DNA of 42,761 nt from an uncultured Clostridia bacterium (lineage in GTDB: Bacteria > Bacillota > Clostridia > Christensenellales > Aristaeellaceae). The stretch covers positions 1-42,761 of the forward strand of contig CALVTQ010000081.1 in NCBI GenBank assembly GCA_944362695.1, written 5' to 3'. The translations under genes and the position numbers were made by a program. The notes below the pieces were generated by a model, which was given only the letters and a program-made list of their open reading frames with translations, was not told the DNA's origin and did not search any database. Shown piece by piece: positions 14,186 to 20,720 of this stretch. Numbering within the stretch: the first letter of the stretch is position 1; the number at the start of each line of letters is the position of its first letter.

Positions 14186-15928
14186 ATGCTGCACGAGATC
14201 AAATGGCTTTGGGACAACATGGACAGGCGGTATCAGCCGCGCTACGTTCTGGCGCTCGTCATCAGCGTCGTGACCAGCGCGATGCTGCTGATCAATCCGG
14301 CGCTGTCCCAGAGGCTGATCGACGATGTGATTCTGGCGCAGAACCCCGAGCCGCTGCTGGGGATTCTGGGCGTGATGCTCGCGGCGAAGATCCTGCGCGA
14401 GGGCTCCCGCTATTTCATGATTGTCTCGCTGGAGGCGTCTTCGCAGAACATGCTCTACAACCTGCGAAGCCGTCTGTTCACCAAGCTGCAGTTCAACGAC
14501 TTTTCATTTTTCAACACATACCGCGCGGGCGACCTGATGACGCGCCTGTCCTCGGACGTGGACTGGTGCCGCCATTTCGTGGCGTATATCAGCTACCGCA
14601 TCACCGACAGCCTGTTCATCTTCGTGTTCACGGTGGTCTATCTGTTCACGGTGAACGCCAAACTGATGGGCCTGCTGGTCATCATCATGCCGCTGCTCAT
14701 GGCGATCACCAAGCTCTATGCGGGCCGCGTGCGTCCGCGCTTTAAGGCCATGCGCGAGCGGCTGTCGGAAATGAACGCCGCCGCGCAGGAGAACATCTCC
14801 GGAAACCGCGTGGTCAAGGCCTACGCGCGCGAGGAATACGAAAAGGAGCGCTTTAACAAATTCAACAAGGCGTTCCACGACAGCAACCTGTCCATCAACA
14901 AGCTGTGGCTCAGCTTCTATCCGTTCATCGAGATGCTGGCCAATGCCGCGATGATCGTCACCGTGTTCTTCGGCGGCTACCTGATCATCAGGGGCGAGAT
15001 GACGCCGGGCCAGCTCGCCGTGTTCACGGGCCTGAGCTGGGCGCTGACCACGCCGATGCGCGAGCTGGGCATGCTCCTCAACGACATGCAGCGCTTCTCC
15101 ACCAGCGCCGAGAAGGTCATGGAGATCTACTACGGCCAGCCGCGCATCGTGGACAGCGAGCACGCCAGCGACCACAAGGAGGTCAAGGGCAAGGTCGAGT
15201 TCAGCCACGTGTCCTTCGCCTTTGACGGCCACAAGGTCATCGACGACGTGAGCTTCACCGTCGAGCCGGGCCAGACCGTGGCGATCATGGGCCCCACGGG
15301 CGGCGGCAAGACGACGCTCATCAACCTGCTCTCGCGCTGCTACGACGTGACGGGCGGCGAGGTGCTGGTGGACGGCTGCAACGTCAAGGACTGGAAGCTC
15401 GACCAGCTGCGCGGCGGCATCGGCGTCGCCACGCAGGACGTGTTCCTGTTCTCGGACACGGTGGAGAGCAACATCGCGTTCGGCAACCTCGATATGCCCA
15501 AGCAGCAGATTCACGACTACGCCCGGCGCGCGGCGGCGGACGAGTTCATCGAGCACCTGCCCGAGGGCTACGACACGATCATCGGCGAGCGCGGCGTCGG
15601 CCTCTCCGGCGGACAGCGCCAGCGCATCGCCCTCGCACGCGCGATGGCCATCGAGCCGGGCATCCTCGTGATGGACGACACGACGAGCGCCGTGGACAGC
15701 GAGACCGAGGAATACATCCAGGAGCAGATCCGCACGCTGCCGCACCCGTGCACCAAGATCATCATCGCGCAGAGGATTTCCTCCATGCGCCACGCCGACC
15801 AGATTCTCGTGCTTGAAAACGGCAGGATCACCGAGCGCGGCACGCACGAGGAGCTGCTCGCGCATCGCGGGTATTACTGGCAGACGTACGCGCTGCAGAA
15901 CAACATCGAGCAGGAGAGGGGGGCTTAA
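14186..15928 (+). CDS. ABC exporter half-transporter with degenerate ATP site
   Basis: A 580-residue type IV ABC exporter subunit with six membrane helices (about 1-310) fused to an ATPase domain. Walker A GPTGGGKT is near 369, the signature LSGGQ near 472, Walker B ILVMDDTTS near 492 and the H-loop segment IIAQRISS near 525. The catalytic Glu after Walker B is Asp, and the switch His is Gln. These are the substitutions that mark the degenerate subunit of heterodimeric exporters such as TM287/288 and BmrCD. The start at 14186 is chosen for GAGGAGGG upstream. The frame is open further 5' but runs through the promoter. One base separates its stop from the next gene. Such pairs export drugs, lipids or peptides. 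The substrate is unknown. Confidence 0.93.
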   Translation: MLHEIKWLWDNMDRRYQPRYVLALVISVVTSAMLLINPALSQRLIDDVILAQNPEPLLGILGVMLAAKILREGSRYFMIVSLEASSQNMLYNLRSRLFTKLQFNDFSFFNTYRAGDLMTRLSSDVDWCRHFVAYISYRITDSLFIFVFTVVYLFTVNAKLMGLLVIIMPLLMAITKLYAGRVRPRFKAMRERLSEMNAAAQENISGNRVVKAYAREEYEKERFNKFNKAFHDSNLSINKLWLSFYPFIEMLANAAMIVTVFFGGYLIIRGEMTPGQLAVFTGLSWALTTPMRELGMLLNDMQRFSTSAEKVMEIYYGQPRIVDSEHASDHKEVKGKVEFSHVSFAFDGHKVIDDVSFTVEPGQTVAIMGPTGGGKTTLINLLSRCYDVTGGEVLVDGCNVKDWKLDQLRGGIGVATQDVFLFSDTVESNIAFGNLDMPKQQIHDYARRAAADEFIEHLPEGYDTIIGERGVGLSGGQRQRIALARAMAIEPGILVMDDTTSAVDSETEEYIQEQIRTLPHPCTKIIIAQRISSMRHADQILVLENGRITERGTHEELLAHRGYYWQTYALQNNIEQERGA

Positions 15929-15929
15929 C

Positions 15930-17726
15930 GTGGCGAGAAACAAATACGACGTCGACGAGAAGCTCGAATCCCCGTTCAGTATGCGCCATCTGATGCGCGC
16001 GGGCAAATACATCGGCCGTCATAAGCATCAGATGATCTTTGCGCTGACGATGAGCGCCCTGGCGTCCATCGCGTCGCTGTCCATCCCCAAGATCACGGAG
16101 GTCGTGCTCGACGAGATCGTCCCAGCGGGCGACGTGCACAGGCTCACCAAGATGTTCGCGATGATCGTGGGCGTCATCGGCCTGTCCATCATCTTCACGA
16201 CGCTGCGCTCGCGCACGATGGCCTACGTCAGCCAGGATATCATATTCGACATCCGCAAGGATCTGTTCGCGCATCTTCAAAAGCTGCCGTTTTCCTATTA
16301 CGACAGCCGCCCGGTGGGCAAGATCCTCGTGCGCGTGATCAACTACGTCAACTCCGTGTCCGATATCCTCTCGAACGGCATCATCAACATGATGCTTGAG
16401 ATCATCAACATCGTGTTCATCACGGTGTTCATGTTCACCACGGACGTCAAGCTCTCGCTGATTATCATCGCGGGCCTGCCGTTCTTCCTGACGATGATCT
16501 TCATCATCAAGCCGCGCCAGCGCCGCTGCTGGCAGATCCGCAGCAACAAGACGAGCAACTACAACGCGTATCTCGCCGAGTCGATCGACGGCGTGCGCGT
16601 GAGCCAGCTGTTCACGCGTCAGGGCGAGAACATCCACATCATGGAGCGCCTCGCGGACGAATGCCGCACGTCGTGGATGAACGCGATTTACATCAACAAC
16701 AGCGTGTGGCTGACCTCCGAACTGCTGACGCAGATCGTGACGACGTTCATGTATATCGCGGGCGTGTATTGGATGGGCGGCGGCGAGATGGTGTCCTTCG
16801 GCGTGATTCTGGCGATGGGCCAGTACGTGGGCCGCTTCTGGCAGCCGATCAACAACCTCGCCAACATCTACAACAACTTCATCAACAACATCGCGTATCT
16901 CGAGCGCATCTTCGAGACGATGGACGAGCCGGTGACGGTCGACGACAAGCCCGGCGCGCATACGCTGCCCGACATCGACGGCGAGGTCGATTTTGAGGAC
17001 GTGACGTTCGCCTACGAGGAGGACATCAACGTGCTCGAGCACATGGATCTGCACGTCAAGGCGGGCGAGAGCATCGCGCTGGTCGGCCCGACGGGCGCGG
17101 GCAAGAGCACAATCATCAACCTGCTCAGCCGGTTCTATAACCTGAACGGCGGCAGGATCATCCTGCACACCGAGGACGGCGGCGCGCACGACATCAGCGA
17201 CGTAACGCTCTCCAGCCTGCGCAGCCAGATGGGCATCATGATGCAGGACAGCTTCATCTTCAACGGCACGATCATGGACAACATCCGCTACGGCAGGCTC
17301 GACGCGACGGACGAGGAGATCCGCAGCGCGGCCAAGCGCGTGCGTGCGGATGAGTTCATCTCCAAGATGCCGCAGGGATACAACACGATGGTCAAGGAGC
17401 GCGGCGGCAACCTGTCGCAGGGCCAAAAGCAGCTCATCGCGTTCGCGCGCACGCTGGTCAGCGACCCGGCGATCCTGATCCTCGACGAGGCGACGTCCTC
17501 CATCGACACGCAGACCGAGCGCATGCTCCAGCAGGGCATCGCCGAGCTGCTCAAGAACCGCACGAGCATCATCGTCGCCCACCGCCTGAGCACCATCAAG
17601 AATTGCGACCGCATCCTGTATATCGGCAATAAGGGAATCATGGAGATGGGCAGCCACGATGAGCTGATGGCCAAGAAGGGGCTGTATTATAAGCTCTATA
17701 CCACCCAGACCGAGAGCGCGGCATAA
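15930..17726 (+). CDS. ABC exporter half-transporter with catalytic ATP site
   Basis: The partner of the preceding subunit, 598 residues from a GTG start preceded by AGGAGAGGGGGG. It has an N-terminal cytoplasmic extension, six membrane helices (about 35-330) and an ATPase domain with Walker A GPTGAGKS near 385, Walker B ILILDEATS near 513 (catalytic Glu present) and H-loop AHRLST (His present). Its signature reads NLSQGQ instead of LSGGQ. In heterodimeric exporters the altered signature faces the degenerate Walker B of the other subunit, so the two proteins complement each other as expected. Both genes should be co-transcribed from the promoter at 14063. Confidence 0.93.
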   Translation: MARNKYDVDEKLESPFSMRHLMRAGKYIGRHKHQMIFALTMSALASIASLSIPKITEVVLDEIVPAGDVHRLTKMFAMIVGVIGLSIIFTTLRSRTMAYVSQDIIFDIRKDLFAHLQKLPFSYYDSRPVGKILVRVINYVNSVSDILSNGIINMMLEIINIVFITVFMFTTDVKLSLIIIAGLPFFLTMIFIIKPRQRRCWQIRSNKTSNYNAYLAESIDGVRVSQLFTRQGENIHIMERLADECRTSWMNAIYINNSVWLTSELLTQIVTTFMYIAGVYWMGGGEMVSFGVILAMGQYVGRFWQPINNLANIYNNFINNIAYLERIFETMDEPVTVDDKPGAHTLPDIDGEVDFEDVTFAYEEDINVLEHMDLHVKAGESIALVGPTGAGKSTIINLLSRFYNLNGGRIILHTEDGGAHDISDVTLSSLRSQMGIMMQDSFIFNGTIMDNIRYGRLDATDEEIRSAAKRVRADEFISKMPQGYNTMVKERGGNLSQGQKQLIAFARTLVSDPAILILDEATSSIDTQTERMLQQGIAELLKNRTSIIVAHRLSTIKNCDRILYIGNKGIMEMGSHDELMAKKGLYYKLYTTQTESAA

Positions 17727-17761
17727 GCTGCGGCAGAGCGCGCGAAGCGAACATGGGGAGT

Positions 17762-17906
17762 CCGAGGGGTGAAATCCCTCGGGCAGGTCTGGGCGGCAGC
17801 CCAGCGTAACCCAAATCATTAAAACGTAGTCCCGGAACAGGCGTGCGCGCACGCCTATGATCGGGACGGGTTCAGAGCGGATCGGTTTCAATTGCCGCAA
17901 ACCCGT
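17762..17906 (+). ncRNA. Candidate structured RNA: run of consecutive hairpins (unclassified)
   Basis: Downstream of the exporter lie, in order: a perfect seven-pair hairpin CCGAGGG/CCCTCGG (17762-17782); a perfect six-pair hairpin CTGGGC GGCA GCCCAG (17789-17804); an 18-base perfect palindrome AGGCGTGCGCGCACGCCT (17839-17856) framed by GTCCCG (17829-17834) and CGGGAC (17862-17867); and ACGGGTT (17866-17872) against AACCCGT (17900-17906) enclosing GCGG/CCGC. No T-run follows until the terminator at 17935-17971. I do not recognise a named RNA family. It could be a 3' untranslated region, an sRNA, or a remnant of a mobile element. Confidence 0.4.
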
Positions 17907-17934
17907 AACCCCCGTATCCCAAAGACACACATCA

Positions 17935-17971
17935 AAATCCCTCGCGCTGCATGTCGCTTCGCGGGGGATTT
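17935..17971. terminator. Terminator between the exporter region (+) and the SLOG gene (-)
   Basis: AAATCCCTCGCG (17935-17946) pairs over twelve bases, one wobble, with CGCGGGGGATTT (17960-17971). The T-tract is short on both strands. On the minus strand the stem continues as ATTTTGATG. It ends two bases before the stop codon of the minus-strand gene. Confidence 0.7.
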
Positions 17972-17972
17972 A

Positions 17973-18401
17973 TCATATATCAATAACTGTCAACCCTCGG
18001 CGAAGCGCCATTTTTCGAAATTGCGCTACGCTGCCGAAATCATGCTCCACATGCGCAATTACATAATCACAATGTTCGACTAACCAGCGATTTCGATGTG
18101 AGATTAAATAGCGCGGGGGAATAAGCTCGATACCGTCCGGGACGAGCGTAGGCAAGCCCGGAAATGAATCGCGGAGCGGAATGTGTGATAAAACGATTGT
18201 CCAGCGTATTTGGGGATAGATATGAGAGAGTTCGGCGAGCGCTTTACGTGCAAGAAAGTCAAAGGCGCCGTGATGTCCAATATAAAATTCGTTAACCTGA
18301 TTGCAAATCATCAGCCGCTCAATGGCGTTATACAGGGAGGAATAGAGCGACTCTGTGCAGTCATGATGCCCAAAAAATGTACAAGCGGACAGAATAATCA
18401 C
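17973..18401 (-). CDS. SLOG-family protein (small clostridial type)
   Basis: This 142-residue protein contains CTFFGHHDC at the N-terminus, GHHGAFDFLARKAL (about 43-56), YPQIRW, the segment IPPRYLISHRNRWLVEHCDYVIAHV and a final AAQF-like VAQFRKMAL. This is the pattern of a common clostridial protein of the SLOG superfamily, a Rossmann-like fold thought to bind nucleotides or nucleotide-derived ligands. Biochemical function is unknown. The start is uncertain. GTG at 18401 gives MIILSACTFFGH, but the nearest purine-rich stretch GGAAG abuts it, so either the mRNA is nearly leaderless or a non-standard start is used. It is transcribed divergently from a small XRE regulator, with three matched operators between them. 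Confidence 0.8.
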   Translation of the reverse strand: MIILSACTFFGHHDCTESLYSSLYNAIERLMICNQVNEFYIGHHGAFDFLARKALAELSHIYPQIRWTIVLSHIPLRDSFPGLPTLVPDGIELIPPRYLISHRNRWLVEHCDYVIAHVEHDFGSVAQFRKMALRRGLTVIDI

Positions 18402-18418
18402 CTTCCATGAATGGAATA

Positions 18419-18526
18419 ACCCGAATATGGGTAAATTCTAAAGGAAGGATATTTGCCATATCAACCCGTATTCGGGTAATTTTTGTGTCTCACGTGATAC
18501 CATAAAAATAACCCAAAAACGGGTTA
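18419..18526. promoter_or_regulatory. Three ACCC-N6-GGGT operators in the divergent SLOG/XRE promoter
   Basis: Inverted repeats with identical geometry occur at 18419-18432 (ACCCGAATATGGGT), 18464-18477 (ACCCGTATTCGGGT) and 18511-18524 (ACCCAAAAACGGGT, within TAACCC...GGGTTA). Their centres are 45 and 47 bases apart. They occupy the 146-base gap between two divergent genes, one of which encodes an XRE-type repressor, so autoregulation and joint control are the natural reading. Confidence 0.75.
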
Positions 18527-18547
18527 ATGATATGACGGAGAGCGTTC

Positions 18548-18799
18548 ATGGACTATTCCGAAATCTACATCGCCCGAATCCGCAGCCTGTGCCGGATGCG
18601 CGGTTTGTCGGTGAATAAGCTGGCGCAGATGAGCGGCGTGAAGCAATCGACGCTGGACAACATCATGCGCGGAATGACGAAAAACCCGCGCGTGAAGACG
18701 CTGCATAAGATCGCGCTGGCGTTCGGCATGACGCTTTCGGAATTTCTCGACTTCGATGAACTGAATCGCTTCGCCTTCGATGAAGACGATATGGAATAA
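18548..18799 (+). CDS. Small XRE-family helix-turn-helix regulator
   Basis: An 83-residue protein that is almost entirely one HTH_XRE domain. The recognition core is LSVNKLAQMSGVKQSTLDNI (about 22-41), followed by PRVKTLHKIALAFGMTLSEF, the typical fourth and fifth helices. The C-terminus is an acidic tail (DEDDME). GGAGAG lies upstream of the ATG. There is no ligand or dimerisation domain, so it is probably a simple repressor of its own divergent promoter region, where three inverted repeats are present. A perfect terminator follows its stop by two bases, making it monocistronic. Confidence 0.9.
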   Translation: MDYSEIYIARIRSLCRMRGLSVNKLAQMSGVKQSTLDNIMRGMTKNPRVKTLHKIALAFGMTLSEFLDFDELNRFAFDEDDME

Positions 18800-18801
18800 T
18801 T

Positions 18802-18829
18802 GCGGGACGCGCATCCCGCTTTTTCTTTT
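18802..18829 (+). terminator. Intrinsic terminator of the XRE gene
   Basis: GCGGGA (18802-18807), six-base loop, TCCCGC (18814-18819), followed by TTTTTCTTTT. The stem is perfect and the T-tract is strong. Confidence 0.9.
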
Positions 18830-18841
18830 CCCCAAAAGCAT

Positions 18842-18870
18842 TTGCCCGCCGCATCAAAATATGATATGAT
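18842..18870 (+). promoter_or_regulatory. Promoter of the GNAT-DUF89 gene pair
   Basis: TTGCCC (18842-18847), a 17-base spacer and TATGAT (18865-18870), the latter preceded by TGA as an extended -10. It lies 26 bases upstream of the start codon. Confidence 0.7.
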
Positions 18871-18896
18871 AGGCAAAAGCGCAAGGAGGCGAAAGC

Positions 18897-19415
18897 ATGG
18901 ACGTGACGATCAGGCCGTGGACGGGGAACGACGCGGCGGCGCTTGCGCGCGTGAGCGCGGCAACCGACAGGCAGTTTCTTACAGACAGGCTGCCCGAGCC
19001 GTATTCAGAGCGCGATGCCGCGTGGTATCTCAACCTCGTCGCCTCGCGCGACGGCAGGGATGCGCTGTTTCGCGCGGTGTGCGTGGACGGCGAGGTCGTG
19101 GGCACGATCAGCGTCGAGCAGAAGAGCGACGTGTTCCGCAGGGATGCGGAGATCGGCTACTTCCTCGCGCCGGATGCGTGCGGGAAGGGCGTGATGACGC
19201 GGGCTGTGCGGCTGATGTGCGAGGAGGCGTTTGAGCTGCTGCGCATCGAGCGCATCACGGCCAACGTGCGCGCGGAGAACATCGCCTCGCGCAGGCTTCT
19301 TGAGCGCAACGGCTTCGCGCTGGAGGGCGTCATGCGAAGGGCCGTCGTCAAATACGGCGAGATGCACGACCTGTGCATATACGGAAAGCTGAGAGGGGAA
19401 AGCACATGCGGGTGA
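18897..19415 (+). CDS. GNAT-family N-acetyltransferase (RimJ/RimL-like)
   Basis: A 172-residue acetyltransferase. The fold landmarks are the N-terminal strand MDVTIRPWTGNDA, the central EIGYFLAPDACGKGVMTRAV (about 85-104), which carries the acetyl-CoA pyrophosphate loop, and the C-terminal ENIASRRLLERNGFALEGVMR, typical of RimJ/RimL relatives that acetylate protein N-termini or small amines. AAGGAGGCGAAAGC precedes the ATG. Its last ten bases overlap the next gene, so the two are probably translated together. The specific acceptor is unknown. Confidence 0.9.
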   Translation: MDVTIRPWTGNDAAALARVSAATDRQFLTDRLPEPYSERDAAWYLNLVASRDGRDALFRAVCVDGEVVGTISVEQKSDVFRRDAEIGYFLAPDACGKGVMTRAVRLMCEEAFELLRIERITANVRAENIASRRLLERNGFALEGVMRRAVVKYGEMHDLCIYGKLRGESTCG

Positions 19416-20266
19416 ACGAGAGCTGCGCCAAGTGCCTGTATGACAGGCAGGCGAATTTGAGCGAGGACGAGGGCTTCCGCCGCGAGATCCGCGAAATCAT
19501 CGATGGCAGGAAGGAGACCGATACCGCGCCGTATCTGGTGTATCTGTTCCATCAGGTGCAGGAAAAGTACCTCGGAAAGACGCAGAGCTATGCCGCGATC
19601 AAGCGCAAATATAACGACCTCGTGCTGGGCATGGAGGACGCGCTGCGCCGCGAGATCGAGAATGCGGACGACCCGCTCGAGCGCGCGTTTGCGTTTGCCC
19701 GCGTGGGCAATTTCATCGACTTCGGCGCGATGAACGACGTGGACGAAAAGCAGTTCCTCGCGCTGTTTGACGGCGCGGGTTTGCGGGAAGACGAGCGCGC
19801 GGTGTGGGATTCCTTCCTTAATCAGTGCGCAAGGGCGACGCGCTTTCTGCTCTGCGCGGACAACTGCGGCGAGATCGTGCTGGACAGGCTGCTCATCGAG
19901 CAGATGAAAAGGCGCTTCCCCGGCATCGAAGTGTCCGTGCTCGTGCGCGGCGGCGAGGCGCTCAACGACGCGACGGCGGAGGATGCGCTGTATGTCGGGC
20001 TGGACAACGCCGCCCGGATCATATCAAACGGCGCGCCCGTCGCGGGGACGGTCTACGATATGCTCACCGGCGAGGCGAAGACGGCCATCAACACGGCGGA
20101 CGTCATCCTCGCCAAGGGACAGGGCAATTACGAGTCCATGAGCGGGCAGGGGCGGCATGTGTTCTACGCGTTTTTGTGCAAATGCGAGCTGTTCACGGGG
20201 CGCTTCGGCGTGCCGCTGTATACGGGCATGTTTGTTGAAGAGGGCGCGGCGGCGCAGGGTGAATGA
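19406..20266 (+). CDS. DUF89 / ARMT1-like metal-dependent protein
   Basis: A 286-residue member of the DUF89 family (COG1578-like), known or proposed metal-dependent phosphatases that clear damaged sugar phosphates or related metabolites. The N-terminus carries a Cys pair in ESCAKCLYDRQ. The metal-binding region is FLLCADNCGEIVLDRLL (about 148-164), and downstream are ISNGAP and ILAKGQGNYESMSG (about 234-247), all family hallmarks. The start at 19406 follows GAGAGGGG and overlaps the acetyltransferase gene by ten bases. An upstream in-frame start would extend further into that gene and has no binding site. Substrate unknown. Confidence 0.85.
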   Translation: MRVNESCAKCLYDRQANLSEDEGFRREIREIIDGRKETDTAPYLVYLFHQVQEKYLGKTQSYAAIKRKYNDLVLGMEDALRREIENADDPLERAFAFARVGNFIDFGAMNDVDEKQFLALFDGAGLREDERAVWDSFLNQCARATRFLLCADNCGEIVLDRLLIEQMKRRFPGIEVSVLVRGGEALNDATAEDALYVGLDNAARIISNGAPVAGTVYDMLTGEAKTAINTADVILAKGQGNYESMSGQGRHVFYAFLCKCELFTGRFGVPLYTGMFVEEGAAAQGE

Positions 20267-20368
20267 AACGCAATTCGTGCGCGCCATGCGTGAAAAAAAC
20301 GAACGATTTAACGAAAATTTGCCATATTTCACACAAAATGTGATGAAAGAAATAGTCGGACTGACCGG

Positions 20369-20397
20369 TTGATTTTTTGTCTATGCGGTGTTAAAAT
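20369..20397 (+). promoter_or_regulatory. Promoter of the T-box/cstA transcript, with upstream inverted repeat
   Basis: TTGATT (20369-20374), a 17-base spacer and TAAAAT (20392-20397). An inverted repeat TCACA-N5-TGTGA at 20329-20343 lies 25 bases upstream of the -35 and could be an activator or repressor site. Confidence 0.65.
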
Positions 20398-20403
20398 GCG
20401 TTG

Positions 20404-20669
20404 CAAGCAAACAAATGCATGGAACGGGACGCACCGCGCGGAGGCATCCGGCAAAGAGAGCTGCCGTCTGGTGAAAGGCAGAGCGGAGACCGATGCGGCA
20501 TCACCCGGGAGCATCCGGCTGAACAGAGTAAGCCCGGACGGATTCCCGCCGTTATCGGGGAGACTGTTGTCAGACAGACTGAGGCCGCCAGTGCGGCAAA
20601 GCAGAGTGGTACCGCGAAGAATTCGCCTCTGCAGCCCGAAAAAAATCGGGCTGTGGGGGCTTTTTGTTT
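20404..20669 (+). ncRNA. T-box riboswitch (tRNA-sensing leader) upstream of cstA
   Basis: All hallmarks of a T-box leader are readable. Stem I has the AAAGAGAG bulge (20453-20460) and the distal CTGCC/GGCAG hairpin with GGTGAAA. A GGGAGC element and the AGTAAG...CGGACGG linker follow. The T-box proper, AGAGTGGTACCGCG, is at 20603-20616. The antiterminator pairs GCAGAG (20601-20606) with CTCTGC (20627-20632). The competing terminator pairs GCCTCTGCAGCCCGA (20625-20639) with TCGGGCTGTGGGGGC (20646-20660) over 15 bases and is followed by TTTTTGTTT. The best specifier reading is AUC (20500-20502) followed by A, pointing to tRNA-Ile. UGGU in the T-box pairs with a tRNA ending ACCA, which is compatible. 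The specifier was assigned by eye. Confidence 0.9.
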
Positions 20670-20720
20670 CGCGAGGCCGCCTCGCCATGCGTTTGCTCAA
20701 CACAAAGGGAGGATAAGGAA

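Noticed and set aside
15828..17930. Long minus-strand open frame of about 700 codons opposite the ABC exporter genes
   Set aside because: It is antisense to two well-identified exporter subunits, has no recognisable domain and is rich in Arg, Ala, His, Asp and Val, the pattern produced by reading GC-rich genes on the opposite strand. The same applies to long antisense frames at 1425-3317, 4381-6048, 20697-22517 and 28136-29788.
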